A stretch of 64,000 nucleotides of DNA, taken from contig NC_132883.1 in the NCBI RefSeq assembly GCF_030463535.1, forward strand, positions 33,149,873 to 33,213,872, given 5' to 3'. The stretch is from Salminus brasiliensis (taxonomy: Eukaryota > Chordata > Actinopteri > Characiformes > Bryconidae). The notes under the pieces are model-generated. The model was not told the DNA's origin. It saw only the letters and a program-made list of their open reading frames with translations, and searched no databases. The position numbers and the translations under genes were made by a program. This document shows, piece by piece, positions 1-14,507 of this stretch. The number at the start of each line of letters is the position of its first letter. The first letter of the stretch is position 1.

Positions 1-670
1 TTCTTACCAGACAATTACACACTCTCCAACAATAGCTTTTCAGGCTCCCTTCAATGTCCTGGAGAAGTCATCACAGCTTGTAGAAAGCTCTGTGGTGCCC
101 CGCACCCTCTGTTCTCTTGAGTTTAGTCTTCCCGTTCTGAGTGTTAATCTCCTGCTGTTACTCTTTGTTGGTGTGTGTCCTCTATGTCAATGGAGACACT
201 TCTCCCAAGCTTCCAAATAAGTACCTTTGTCTGTCTGGAGACACTGAGGCTGTAAAAAAGAAAAAAAAAAACAAAAAAAAAAACAGGAGAACCAGACAGT
301 CTGAAATAGGCTAAAACTGATTAGGTAAAACAAATAGGCCAAGAGATGTGCTGCACAGTCCCATAAATTGAAAGTGAAAAGGTGAAACGATAGCCTTTGA
401 TAAAAAAAAAACTTAAATATTAGTCCACAAGAGATAAGTCCTTTGTATTGTAAATTGGTCCCCTAATGTGGTTGGCAGAACAGAAAGTTGTCATAAGAAA
501 AGCTTCCAAGGAGGAAATTGAAAGTGCTCCAGGTGTTCCTTGAGTGAAGTAAAGTAGCTGAGACTGTTTCAGAATTGTGGAGTAGACGTGGGAGGTGGAG
601 GTTCCTCGGTGCTCTCAGTAGGAGTGAGTGAGCCCAGCAGGGTCAGTCTGCCTTTCTCAAGCCTCAACAA

Positions 671-817
671 GGTGTGTGTGTGTGTGTGTGTGTGTGTGCG
701 CTTGTTTGTATGTGTGTTCTGTCACTCTCTCTGAGATGTCCATTTCTTCTGCCATACTAGTCAACCTTCAACACACTCACACATACTCACTCTCTCTCAC
801 TCTCTCTCTCTCTCTCT
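671..817. repeat. (TG)n and (CT)n microsatellites
   Basis: A (TG)n run occupies about 671-699 and a (CT)n run about 787-817. Both are simple repeats in non-coding DNA; the short frames crossing them are artefacts of the repeats. Confidence 0.95.
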
Positions 818-946
818 AAAATGATAAAAAGTGTTCTGGCACATTGTCTCAACAAGCAGTAAATGTGGGATAGACCCACCCCCTCTATTCCTTTCTCCAC
901 CCCTTGGCACAAAGACATCTACAAGCATGAGGTACAACCCCCCTCT

Positions 947-981
947 CCCCCCCCCCCCCTCCAGACAGACACTCTCCCCTT

Positions 982-1018
<37 letters not shown>

Positions 1019-1019
1019 C

Positions 1020-1057
<38 letters not shown>
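947..1057. repeat. C-run, (TG)n and (CT)n compound microsatellite
   Basis: A C homopolymer at 947-959 is followed by (TG)n at about 984-1014 and (CT)n at about 1025-1057. This repeats the TG-then-CT order seen 300 bp to the left, so the two compound arrays may have arisen by local duplication. Confidence 0.95.
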
Positions 1058-1060
<3 letters not shown>

Positions 1061-4000
1061 GGGCTATTTTTGTACTTTTGGCTGTCATCTAGAACAAAGT
1101 GATGTCACAGAAGTCAACTTTTAGGTACTGAGTACTCGAGGTAAGGCAGCCTAATTGACAGTCATGCATATCTTCCAGAATGTGAAATAAATTGCATGTC
1201 GTCATGTGTTCCATACATACTTGTCAGTAGCATTTTACAATTGCTTGTGTTTTAACAGTAGCCTCTTAGATGTGTGTAACCAACAGTTGTTACCCCAGAT
1301 CTACTCAGATTGACTAGGACAGTTTTTTTTATACATAAATCCATTCTAAATCCATAGGCATTAATTGCATCTCCACCAGCAGGCTCTATAACTTAACATG
1401 GTCTGCCGCTTCCTAAACACTTCCACTTTTCAGTAATACCACAATTAATGGTGGAATATCTGGAAGGGAAGACATTTCATGAACTGGCTTGTTGCAATGA
1501 CCTCATCCTGTTACAGTACCATGCTGGAATTTGAGAGCTCTTAAGACTGACCCATTCTTTTAGACACCTGTGGCAATGGGACTGAATGAAACAATTGAAT
1601 TCAATGATTGAGATGTGACTACATTTGTCCATGTAATGAATTTGCTTTGCAAATCAAGACCAGTGTTGCTAAGAAACACTGAGTACATTAATCACCCAAG
1701 ATCTTTTCCAAATTCGAATACATGCCTAAACACTACTGTCACTATGCTGAAACTACATCCAGGCAATTTAGGTCACATACTAATCAGTGTTGTTTAGGGC
1801 ACAGAATGATCTAAACATTAAAAGAAAATCTCACAATGTAGCAGAACACAGAGGATAGCAATATTAGACACCAGGTGTTTAATTCCAGAATTTAACTGAC
1901 CTGTATCAGGGAGAATAGCACCTCTGTCATTGCTACTCCAGGCTCTGCACGCTGCTAACTGCACTATGTTACTGTGGTGGAGCTGTAAGTGCAGTGTTCA
2001 CAAGAACTACATAACGCTGCAAAACTCAAGTCATATTCATATAAAGTCCTGTAATATTACTCTACTGCCTCAGTTCACAGATTGACCAGAAATTAATGTA
2101 TCTTTTAGGAGTGGTGCAAAGCATTATTGCACTTCCTGACTGTAGGGAGAACCCAGGAGCAGGGAATACTGATTCGCACATAAGGCTGCTGTAATAAACC
2201 TGTATCTTTAATTTGAAATTAACATGATAATACTGTAATCGCAAATGTAATCTATGAAGTCAATGTGCCTGGGTGACATTCATGCATGCGGAAACCATGT
2301 AGGGTAGAGTAAATTATTTTCTGCTGGACTGCTCCGTTAACATGATTGTGGCCTCCTGCTCTTAAAACAGATCTAGGTTCTGTGTTTTTTGTTATTATGC
2401 TGGTTGATTGACCACCTGGTTGAATTTGACCACCTGGTTTCTGATGTTGCTGTTTTTGTGTTCTCTTCTTGTTGGACCTCAAATAGTTTATTGACTATAG
2501 TTTATTACTGAAAAAAAAATCTGTCATTTTCTAGCTTCAGTGACGCACTTGTGTTTAGCAATTTACCAGATGCTCTGAACACTTAATTTCTAAACTCTCT
2601 CCTGTTTCTCTGATTTCCCAAATTCACAGAATGGTTGGAACATGCCAGTGCGCACAAAGAATGTATGAAGGCGTGGTATATTCTGTTTATGTTGACCTCT
2701 GTGAATTTTAGAATATTCTGCTCAAACTGTCTTCAGAACTCCAAAAGTGTTTAGAGTTAAGGCAGTTAAGGAGTTTAGGCACTGGAAGTAGCAGAGCTCA
2801 TAAATTCAACAACATAGCCATGCTGGTGCTTTTAAAATCCTTAATTCCCCAGAACAGGAAGTGGGCTTGGGGGTATTTACAAGCTGCTGGATATCGTACA
2901 ATTCACCCGAAGCAGGCACACTCATGAAAAAGATGTTGCCTCCCTAGGTGTTCCCCAAGCAGATGCTTAATGGAAACAGTTGTTTCACTGTAGGTCAAAG
3001 CTCAGCTGTTCTTAAGCTTCATCAATAGCGTTGCTTGACTGCTCGATTGTGATTGACCGTTGTGTGTACCATCACTTGAATCTCTGAAGTTTTGTTTTGT
3101 TTTGTTTAGACAGAATTCTATATTTTTAGGCATCTAATCTATTGAATCTAATCAGTCACAGTTTTGACTAGAAACAGACTTCCCTTTCCTGTTGCTTTAG
3201 TCTTAAGCCGGAAAGCAAGTATATCCTGAAATAGGCACTGGAGGACTTGATTGAAGCATCTGAACAGGAGCAAGACTTTCTCCAAGATCATATATATTCT
3301 CAGATTTTCACAAAACAACTACAGTCAACACTGTTTGCGGATATTACAGTGCATTTTAAGTGGTTTTCCAGTAGTATTAACTTCTGCAACACCAAAACAA
3401 CATTTTTACATTTTACTACATTTTTAATGCCCCAATTTTGCTCTAGTACATGGTAGCTACATAGAAGACAAGGCAAAAGGGTATAATTGTAGTTTCTCTT
3501 AAGCTGTTTTTTTTTTATAGTTGGTGAAATGGTGATGAGCAAAGATCAAGTTTTGAATTATTTAGCATTTTAGTGGTATTGGAAAAGTGCTTACCTTTCA
3601 ATACATCATGCAACACTGATCTAATACGATCTTTGCGATTACTGCAAACCCAAATTATGGCATGGAACCTGAATAAATATATATAGAAACAGAACAAATT
3701 GAAATGACTAACCAAGTGATGGAAGTGAAAATGCTGCATATCATGTGACAAGGCCACACCTTTGCCAGACTAGAGGAAGTATGTTATAAGGCAACCTCTT
3801 GAAAGTAACCAGTTTCAAAGCCAGTTTCATTAAATGACATAAGTTCTCCATGTGTAAGTGGTAGCTGGAAAAGCCTGTGTTCCTTTCTTTTTCCCCCTTT
3901 GTCTCTTTTACTGCACCAGACAGCCATGTGGTTTGTGAATGAAGCTGTCTAATCTGCATCTCAGACTGGGTGAATTACACTGAATGCTTTACTGTCGACT

Positions 4001-7000
4001 GTGTCCCTGGCCCACATCCAAAACCAGTGTGTTACAGCGCGGCTTGCTTCTCTTTCCATTGCTAATCCAAAACAGGTGCAGGGGTGCTAGTGAATAATAA
4101 GAGGGGGAAAAAAGTTAAAGTTAGTTCTGCCACTATATTGAAAGGCAACCAGTCAGAGCTTTCTCAAATCTGAATTGGTTCACATGGGTTGAATCATGAG
4201 GAAAACTGGGTTCTTGCTTGGGAAATGTTTCACATATGCTTCTGTCAAAAGTGTTAGTAAGGGCTCTGGTGCATAGCAGGACACTTAGATTGATTATTAG
4301 TGGTTTTGTGGCTCTGAATGTGAAAATGTTCATGGAAACTGCATGAATAAAAGTCCCTATATTTCATCTTTAAAACTTGGACCTACCATGTACCATGACA
4401 AATCAAAGAACCTTTTAATGCTTCATTGGTTCTTCATTGGTTCTTTGCCTGATATTCTTTGTGTTGGTGGAAAATCTTTTGTAAATCTTTATGGTATATG
4501 TTTGTAAGACACTGGTGTAATTTTACGTAGGTGATGCTACATTTTTTTAAGTGAAGTTGCATCGGCACTATTATACAAAAGAAATGATGGCTGGCTGTGC
4601 ATGTGTCGGGAGGCATGTGTCTGTCTTCACCCTCCCAGTGTTGGAAAGTATGTTTATTTATTTGTAGTAGTATATTGACCAACCGTTAAAAGCTATAATT
4701 TTAATTAATAACAATATTAATGTCTTAGTTAAATGTCTTAATGTGTTAAACTTGCCCAAAAGCAGTAGGATGGATTTTGAGCAAAAGTTTGAGATCTCTT
4801 GCAATGATGGTGTTAATACTTGTGATAATCTAATCCTACTAGAGAGACACTTATATACAGTATAGTTCTGTCTTGTAGGTAAGGAGCTGATGACGTGGCT
4901 GGCCACTTTGTTTTAGCTGCTAACCCACACACCACTATTTCAATGAAAGGCTGTAATCCAGAAGCAGACAAAAAATGAGGGAATAACTGAGGACTTAAAT
5001 CATCACTCTAGGAGATGTGGCCTCTGTGGCTGTGCCTTAGTCAGAGAGTGTTTGTTCCAGTGTTTCTGCTGAGTCAAACTGAGTCATGAGGGCAATCAGT
5101 ATGTCAATATATCACAATACTTGACACCACTTTTACAATATACAATATGTCATGATATTTTGTTTGCAAACAAAGCAGTACTAGTTGGAGCACCAGCAAA
5201 ACAATAATGCCACAAAGAGGTAGAGGTAGCAAAATCAAACAACTAATAAAAACAAGTGTTAATTGACTGCAGTTGGCTGACATTCAGTGAGCTGCTACAC
5301 TTCAGATTGCTGTCTTAGCTGAGAAAACAGTGCACAATCATCTTAAAACATGCTATAAATGAATTCACTTTCTTGTTTAGGTCACCCACACTTCTTTTTA
5401 TTCTTTGATTTTATTCCATCTTTACTATTGTGTGTTATATACTGTGTTACTTGAATGCTTTTTGAATAAAAAGACTAATTCAAGTTTCTTTGGAGACTTG
5501 AACTAGTTTTCTGTTTAGCAGAGCAAGGCAGTGCAGACACTGATATCTACCTTTAAGCTTTTTAGACTGGAAAAAACAGTGCACACTACAATCTGGTTAT
5601 CATAGGGTAGATACGGACCACTCTGAGGAAGGAGAAATGATAACAGTGTATTTAGAAAGACTGGAATTGATTACAGACTAAATGCCTGTGTCTAAGGAGC
5701 TGGCCCAGTGAAAGGAGGGAAAACATCCAAGCACTCATATGAAAATGACAAAAATGTGATGGGTGATGAATTTGAAAAGTTTTGTTCAAATTGCATGCTT
5801 CAGATTTTATCAAGTTTTTTATTCTACAGCAAATGTACTTCCTTAAGAATACTTAAGTTACAGTTTTAATTTAGATATTTAAAAAAATGTCTGGTGGCAT
5901 TTTTGGAAAACAAATGCTTGAATGGATTTTTTTTTTTCCCCCTGACATTTCAAAATGACACAGGCTTTTCCATGAATCGTGTTCGAGGAGTGGAAATTTA
6001 AACAAGCGGGGTTGTGGGAGTCAAAATGAATACTTGCAAAATTGCACTTCTGTAGAAAGACTTGGCATGATTAAGAATTATAAAAAGAATATAAAAAAAT
6101 TATACTGTTCATTTTCATATTCCATACATATTTTAGTATGTAATATTTTATATTTTTAACTCAGAACCGTCCTCTTTTCTCAAGAAGACAGTTGTTATCT
6201 TCCATTTTTTATTTCATAATTTTCTTTACCAACTTAAACACATTAATTTAATTTCTTTCTTACAAAATTAAGGGGATTGTTGTTCAGTTTCCCTGAATAA
6301 CTTACACTTAAAGTAACTGCTAACTTTGGAGGGGTAAGTTTCAGACTGACATAGGTATTCTACAAAATGGAATTTCATAGGTCTACATTAATAAATGACA
6401 TCAGAAATGTGAAATATGTGGCAGTACATAATTCCATAAGCACATGTGCTGACCTCAGATGACGAGAGTATTCTTTTCCCTTAGTGCTGATATTTTGTGA
6501 TTGTCTGATCATGCAAAAGGCTACAGGCACTTGCCTCAGGTTTTCCATCTATGGAAAGAGTGAGCATACAAGGTCATGGACTTGCAAATCACTTGCAATG
6601 TAAAATGCAGGGTCACGTCATTTAGGGTTAGATTGCTCTCTGGGATTCTGTGTTTGCACAGTGTGCGGATCTGTGTTTAGGTAGTTTTTGGATGCGATTT
6701 TCCAGACAGATCAACACCGGGTCACTAATTATCATTTAAAACTTTTAAGCAGAGAGCATTTTCCATCATGATTTTAAGTAAATTTGTGAACATGATCATG
6801 CTTTTATAGGAAAAATCTTTGCACATGTGATGGGTGTGAGACTGTGCCAGCTTGAGTGCAGGTCACCTTTAAAGCAAGCACACCTGCTTATTTTAAAATA
6901 ATCCCCTTTGAAAAGTACTTTAGATAAACTTAATGCTTTGCATGTTGTCATGCTGTTGTGTGCAGTGTTGTGTGTCATGGCAACATGAGGGAGGCCCCTG

Positions 7001-7119
7001 TTTTAGGTTTTCTTCAAATCTAGTAATCTTCTTCCATTTACAGCACAGTTTGCATTCTTGTCTCCCTGTCTGTTGGCTCTGAGCTTTAAGTTATAGTTAG
7101 ACAGATAGTTATGCGGCAG

Positions 7120-7175
7120 TTGGGATTTTTGCTTGTTCGTTTGTTTTTTTGTTTTGTTTTTTGTTTGTTTGTTTT
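7120..7175. repeat. T-rich (TTTG)n low-complexity tract
   Basis: Imperfect TTTG and TTTTG units, non-coding. Confidence 0.8.
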
Positions 7176-10007
7176 TAACACAGATCATTGGTTTGGAGCT
7201 TTCATGACTTTTAGTGGTATTTTAAAGGCTGGCAGATAGAAGAGTCTGATTATAGTCAAGCAAAACAAAGATTGAGCAGTGACATCATTCCAGCTGGGAG
7301 GCCAAATGTTCCTAAGTGTGGGCTTGTATGAGCCGCTTGTATGAATGTTGCTTGAGTGGTGTTAATGACACTCTAAGACCCTTGTTCTTGGTAAGTAGTA
7401 CTTGCAATTCCTCACTGACAAATGCACTAATGAAGAAAGAAAGAAAAAAATCTACAACATCAGTACCAGTAAAACGGATCTTTGCTTTTTAATGTCAAAT
7501 ACATATTCTGTGCATGTGTGGTTCATCAGTAGAAGAGTCCAGTCCTGTTTGAATGTTTTAGTGGGGCCAAGCACAGGTTCTGTTGGATAAACATTAATCA
7601 GAACAGGGTTACTGTGTCTCCCTGTCTCTGTAGAGATGATTGATGTGTCTTTGTTGACCCCTGGTGACCCTTCCTCTTTAAGCTGTCATATTAGTCACCC
7701 ACTTCAGCTTGAAATGGTTGGCAACTTCACAGCCTTACTTCCCTCACTTTCCCCACACAGCCAGAGGAGCCTGGATTAAAACGTGTTTTATATAGCATTA
7801 GGTTAGCAGTTATAGATAGTGCTAGTTAAAATCAGAGAGACTACAAATGGCTTGTAATGTTTTATTTTTTTTTTTTAATTGTGTATGAATAATCAGTTAC
7901 TCATGACAAACTTAATTTATTATACACATAGTTTTAATAAGTTGTTTCATCTATTCATTACTGACCAGCAGGCTAATAGTGTTTAATTTCTGATGCTTAA
8001 GGAAACTTGCATCCAGCAGGCAGCTGGATTTCTCCCTGCCATTACCCTCCTCCCTCCCCTGCATTTTATGACACTAGCCAAAGGCCCCTGAATAGGACAC
8101 CAAGCAGAGACTAAAGATCACACTCTGAAACAAAGAGGGTGTTTTCATTATAATATGATATATATATATAAGAAATGATTTTAAATGACAATTATGCTTT
8201 GTAAATAAAGACTTCTAATTAATTAATCCCTAATCAATTCTAATAATTCCAATCTTTTGTTTCTTTTTTCAAACTTTAGGGCTCCTGAAAAGGACATTGA
8301 CATTTCTTTTTCTCCAAGCATGTTGAGAGTTAGTGGCAGTTTGAAAAAAAATATACAAAAAAGTGACTTTGTGGAAGCATGTGCTAGCTTTCCACATTTA
8401 GAGGAAAATGGGAAAAAATGAATCCACTTTCCCCACACAAACCTTCCCTTGTTTCATAATAATTGATTAATCAATATAAAAGGGCATAACAGCAGCTCTG
8501 CTTTCCTAGTTATCACCCCCACTTTACACCTGAGGCACCAGCAGGCTGTACAATATGAAGAAAATAAAGCCCATGCACATAGTTCATCTATTTATTTCAT
8601 ATTGCGTATGGCTTGCAATGTATGAAAAAAGAAATAATGCTCAAAATGCTCACAGCTCCAGTATCAAGCTGCTGCTTAACAAAAAATAACCGTATTGCAT
8701 ATAAGTGTCTTTGTGGGTGGACTAAGACGATAAGGACTAAGAGATATATAAGATTGATCTGTTGGGCTCACCTGTGAATAACTATAGAAACAGTCTCTCT
8801 TTTTCCTCAACACGTTGATGCACGTTCGTCTGTTCCCTACCACTGCAGCTGAAATCATTTTCCATGCTCTCATGGGGATGGTTTGGAGCGTGTGATTGCT
8901 CCTGTTGAATAATGGGAAATGTCTATTGACTGCGCACCTGCAGGCCTGCAGTTCTGGGCAATATAAAGGGGTGGGATTGTTTCTGCATGTGGCATGGGAA
9001 GTCAGGGTGTGAAGGGGTTCGTGTACACGTGTGTTCATATTTGTATAAAAAGGAAGCAGCTGTGGATTCTTCATCTTCATACTTTTTTAGGTTTAAGAAG
9101 ATTCGGAAAAGCTTCAGAGAATTGAGGATTAATCAGTGTTTTTGAATGAGTTGTGCAAAATGTTTGATTGTTGTTTTTCTCCAAAGAGAACTGTGGTTTC
9201 CAAAATTGCATTGGTCACAGATTTAACGAATTCACGATGACATCCACTGAAAGAATGAGCTCTGTCATCTGGTATTTTTAAAGATACTTTATAGCTCCTT
9301 TTCCTTCATTAGGAAAATGTAGAAAACTTGGCACCAATGCAGTTTTCCAATCATTGGTATGGGTTGTATAAGAAGCAGGGATTTACGTTGTTCTGTTATT
9401 TCTCTGTATATCTTTAGAGTTTAAGTTATAAATGAAGAACCTGGCTTTATTAAGTTTGGCAGAGTAACACAAATCCATGCTTATTCAGTTCCTTTATGAT
9501 TTAACAGTTAGTCACCAATAGGGTTGGATTTAAGAATGTATGTTTTGGAGGTTTGTTTTACATCTAGTCAAGTTCTGTTTTCCTGCTGTGCCTTGTGGTA
9601 CTTTTTCCAGCCACATGTCCGTTGCCTTTTACAGTTGTTGTTTTACTACACTGCAGATTCCACTTCACAAAATAATTAAAAAAAAATTTTTTTTTTGAAA
9701 ACCTTTGATCCTGAAACCAACCAGTGTAAAGTATCTAATTACATGTAAATTAGCTATTCCCTGTCCTTTGTTAATTTTTTTTTTTATTATTTAACTCTCA
9801 AGCAGACAGTCTCCAATGGAAACAGGTATTTTTGAGAGCTAAGTGCTTGGTCAAAAGTTTCCATAAGCATTTGTTTTTTCTTTTAGCTGAACTACAAAAG
9901 TTTACTACATAGGAACAGTCAACGCAGTTTTAGAGAAAATTAAAAGAGAGTTTGATTGCTCTTTCTAGACATCAGCTCTGAGTACTTTATTTGGCTGAGT
10001 TAGGGTT

Positions 10008-10043
10008 AGTTCTAGTACTTAATACAGTTCTAGTACTTAATAC
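10008..10043. repeat. 18-bp tandem duplication
   Basis: Two exact adjacent copies of an 18-base unit (10008-10025 and 10026-10043). Confidence 0.9.
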
Positions 10044-13000
10044 AAAGAGCTTTAGATTAACAATTTTGCAACTAGACCTTTGATTTATTCTTTCTGCCAG
10101 ATTTGATCTGCCAGCAAATATTGGACAGGATGCACTGCCAGAGTACTTCACATACTTTCCTTTTCCCAAAAAAATGACTGCCTTTCAACTGCCAGTGACA
10201 ACTGAATCGATTCTGCTTCAGTGTTTAAGAGGAAAAATGAGCATGTCAGCTGTGCGTGACATTCTCAAGAAATTAGATTTTCCTTTTACCATTAAATACA
10301 TTCCCTTGATCGCTGTCAAATTTTGAGGTTGGAACCATTCATACTCGTTTTCCACTCTGCCTAAGCCCCCTTGTCCATTTCATTTTTCTGTTATGTCATT
10401 CACCACTGAGTGATGGGCATATGAGACTAGTTCTCCTTTACTTTGAACCCTGTACATGGTATAGGATATCAATTAATACAAAATTAGAATGCATGCAGTG
10501 CTGTTCTGCTTACTGCAGACTGTTTTGTTCATTTCATATGTTCTTTTACTCCCCTTTTGCACTCCTGAATTTTAAAGTCTCACCGAAAGCAACATGTAAA
10601 GGAGCAGTCTCAAAGCCATGAGTAAATCATAACAGGGACTGACATTTACTTTGAGCAGCATTATTCTTTGTCTCCTGCTGCATAGCTGCAAAGAACAGGG
10701 TTTGCTCTGTTAGACTGTGTTTGGGTTCAGGTCTGCTAACTTTAATGTGCAGGGCTGGAGGATGCTGCTGGGATCAGTGTGAGAAGCACCGCTGGGGCGA
10801 TATTACCCTGAACATCATGCATAACATGCCACTCAAGTTTGTTTATGGTACTGGAAGACTATCAGACCAACAGTTTTCCTTCCCTAAACAAAGTGCTGAA
10901 GACTTTTGGGAAAAGCAACTCTCAAGGTTTGTATATGTATATGCAGGAATACCAAGCGTATTTATAAGAGATCAACTGTAAGCAAGCATTCAAACATGGT
11001 ACTACATCACACCTGTATTTGCTAACTAAAAATGAAGTTGATGAAGAAGAATAACCAAGGATAAAAGAACTAAGGATGTGCAAAGCAGGAGCAAAAGAAA
11101 TATAAAAGTTTTCCCATAATCTGTTTACCATGATTGTTCAGGTTAAGCAAAAAATACAAAAGGAAGACAAATGTGAGACAGCTTTAGGTTTAAGTTTGAA
11201 ATTATTTTGTATTGCTGCTACTTTTGGTAAAAGGCGGGACTAAACAAACACCATATTGAGCGTTACGAGAATTCCTGTTCGTATTTCAACCAGCAAAGAT
11301 TTTCTTTTTTTACACAGCCTATGTCCATATGAGACTCCCGCACATGACGCTAAGAGCACTCTAATCTCACGCTGTACATGATTTTATCTACACGCACTGT
11401 TTCCATGACAGACAGTTGCTTAGTCAAGATGAGGGAATTACTCTAATGAATTTGCTGTTGGAAGTAATCATGGCAGTAAAACTGAATTCTACTCTGTTCT
11501 GGTTCAGTCTTAACCCATCTATACCATTCCTAGTTGATCATCAATCAGCCTACTTACCATAGACCTCTTACTACTATGTTATTTGAAGATCATGTAAGGA
11601 AGAATAGGTTACACTACGTACATTGCATAAGCCCTTAATAACACACAACCTGCATTAACATTTTTAAAAGCTGATTTCAAATGCTACCAGCTTTCATAAA
11701 AGCTTCACTTATGTAAAGTGTTGCTTGAACAGCAGATGTCTGCTTTCAGATCATGACAGGAGGTTTTAAAGCTGTCTGTCTGTTCTGCAAAACAAAGCTT
11801 CTACCAGTAAGAACACCTCTCAGGAGAAGAAGAACTGACACGTGTGAAATGTGAGCACCATGTGTGCACCGAGCACCAGCATGGTGTATGTCATTCTCCT
11901 GTGGAGAAGATGACTTATTTGTTTTTTCCTGAAATATTTTTTTTTCTACTGCCCTATAGAATGAGCAAATCAAAGTCACAGCAGGACACACATGCACTCC
12001 TGTAAGACAACACACATTTCAATGCACCATCGGACCTCACAAGTTACATTTCTCTTTGTCTGAAATGTTTTTTTTTCCAAATGCCATCTGACAGTCTGCT
12101 AGATTTGACTGGACTAAAGTATACAGTGGGCTGTAAGTTGATCCAACATGTTGTGACTGTTGAATTTATTCTCATCTGTCCTTTTGTTATTGAGAGCTGC
12201 AGCTTGAAAATATCAGTGAAAGCTGTAGCTTTTAACAGAGTTTAAAGCCAGGTCAAAGATCAGTCCAGTATGAAGTCATATCCTGTCTGCAGGAGCGGTG
12301 CATGGGAAAGGGACAGGGCCAAGACATTCTGCTACAAACACACCCTTACAACCTAAGTGAATCGCTCAGTTATTTGCCACAGTGCTTGGCCTTGCTTTTT
12401 TTGCTGCTTTAACATTAACATGCACTGTGTACAGTGCTGCTGTTTGAGTAGTTTTGTCTGATTAATGCATCTATTCTCATTGCATACTGTTGTCAAGGCT
12501 GTGATGATCCCTGACCAGAAGAGCTTGAGTGTGTTTTGGTAGGACATTGTTGTTGTGTAGTAGTATGTGTGTAGCTACCCATTATTTAAGTTAAGACAGT
12601 GACATTGAAGGCATGAAGGAAAAGGAGGCGATAGGAACAAGACCACCTCCCTGAGGAGGAGGTGCACAGTATGTGCTCATTGCACTTGAAAGAGACTCCT
12701 TGTTTGTGCTGGCCCAGCGTAGCCCATGTGGTTGGAGGGAGACTACAGAAGCACTCAACATCAATCCACACTGTGAAAGCCTTAGGTCTTTTCAGATCTT
12801 GACTTTCTGCTTAGTTCATATGCTTCTTTTAATCTGATTTGACCTTTGTTTGATCAAAGCTGCACTCTAAAATAAAAGCTTCCCTAATAGTTTCTAGGGA
12901 AAACTTCAGTAAACAAAAAAAAAATCAGTATTAAAATATTTAAATTATGTGGATTTTTTATGTATTTCTTTTTTGAATTTTTCATGCTCCAATATCCCAT

Positions 13001-14217
13001 GGATTGGCTTGTATTAGTTTGACTGCATCAGTAAAGGTTCCGGCACCTTTTACCTTCTATAAAATGAGCCATAAAAAAAATTGTTGGAAATGAACTTTAA
13101 AAAAATTTGCTTTTTTTGTTATTTTCATTTATTCATGGCTGATATGCTTTCAGAAAAGAGAAAACTGTTCATTCTGCTATTGCAGAAGCGTTAATGGCTA
13201 AAACAGTCCTTATTTGTTTTCCTTTTTAAAGTAAAATATCTCCCATAGCCTTGATTTTGCTTGCTGTGTTTTCACTTTGTTCCATACGTTTCCCATCAGT
13301 ACTTTCTAAATTGCAAGCTGACAAATCAGTTATGATTATATTTGCTACACAAACAGTAGTTAATCAAAGTAAGTTGAAAGGCTGCTTTTGGGAATGAGGA
13401 AAGCAGATCTGTAGAAAGGATTGGAAAAGGAAGCCATTTTGACCTTGTCACCTCTGCTTCTTGGTTTTATTTCCATGTTAAACTTAATGCTGTAGGTACT
13501 GCACCTCTGGGCTGTGTTCAAAAGTTGCTGTTTTTTTACTCTTTTTGCTCTGATTCTCTGGGTCCACATGGTGTAAACTACTCCCTTTATGACCCTGGCC
13601 TGCTACTTTTTTATGAGAGTTGTGAATCAGTTGTCATCATTGATCCGTCCTTGGGAATAGGCAGTGGAATTTCTTCAGGGAAGCTAGTTTCAGAAAGCTT
13701 TTCATTTTTGGCAGGATAAGTGACACAGTGTATCAAAGTACTAGGATTAGAGATTTAGGAATGAGTGACATGGTGCCACTAAATTGCCCTTCAGATTTAT
13801 TAGTGCAGATCTATGATTAATAGACTAATACATCACATCTGTGATTTCGGTCTGCATTTTTTATACAGACAGGTACCAAAGTTAAAGTTCACAGTAAAGC
13901 TAGTACACAGTATACAGAGACAGTCTGTGTTGGCAGTTTCCTAGCTCTTCATCTGTAATCAGTTCTTCTTGTTCTTTTTGTCTGTGTGCTTGAAACATTC
14001 TATACCAGCTTCTAGTATGGTTCCTGACATAAGCAACTTGAAACTAATCGCCTAGGGTGGCAACTTGCCTTGAATTGCAAGGCAAAAATGTGCTGTAACA
14101 CACACATCTTGCATTGTGAAGTTTCTTTAGTTACAACTCCAATGATGGCTTATCTTGTGAGGTCTAAGCCTTTTATGCATATATAGGGTAAATCGATCTC
14201 ATTAAGTGAGTAGTAAG

Positions 14218-14507
14218 TAAGTAACAGGCAAATATTTTCCCAAGCTTAAGCAAATAGGATAAGAGAGATCAAAGTAATTTAACAGTTTGTAATTATACAG
14301 TTTAATATAATTGTGATTGGATCATGTCTGATGGGGTTGTGCACTGTAATATAAAGTCAGCCTCTGCTTAAAAAAAGAAAAGAGAGCAAAGATAGAAGGA
14401 TTAGCAGACTACACTACGCACTTGTTTATACTGTTTAAACTGTTAAATTACTTTGATCTCTCTTATCCTATTTGCTTAAGCTTGGGAAAATATTTGCCTG
14501 TTACTTA
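14218..14507. repeat. Perfect 71-bp inverted repeat flanking a 148-bp spacer
   Basis: Bases 14218-14288 are the exact reverse complement of 14437-14507 over 71 bases, with a 148-base spacer. The layout fits a small foldback transposon or a local inverted duplication. No transposase frame lies inside. The outermost bases read TAA on the left and TTA on the right, but no direct target-site duplication could be defined. The absence of mismatches suggests recent origin or gene conversion between the arms. Confidence 0.9.

Noticed and set aside
8676..9080. 134-codon minus-strand open frame
   Set aside because: Longest frame in the first 20 kb, but its composition and lack of motifs do not match any protein family I know, including angiopoietin-like proteins.
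10721..10981. 86-codon plus-strand open frame
   Set aside because: No recognised family motif and no convincing splice or promoter context; treated as chance in an intron.
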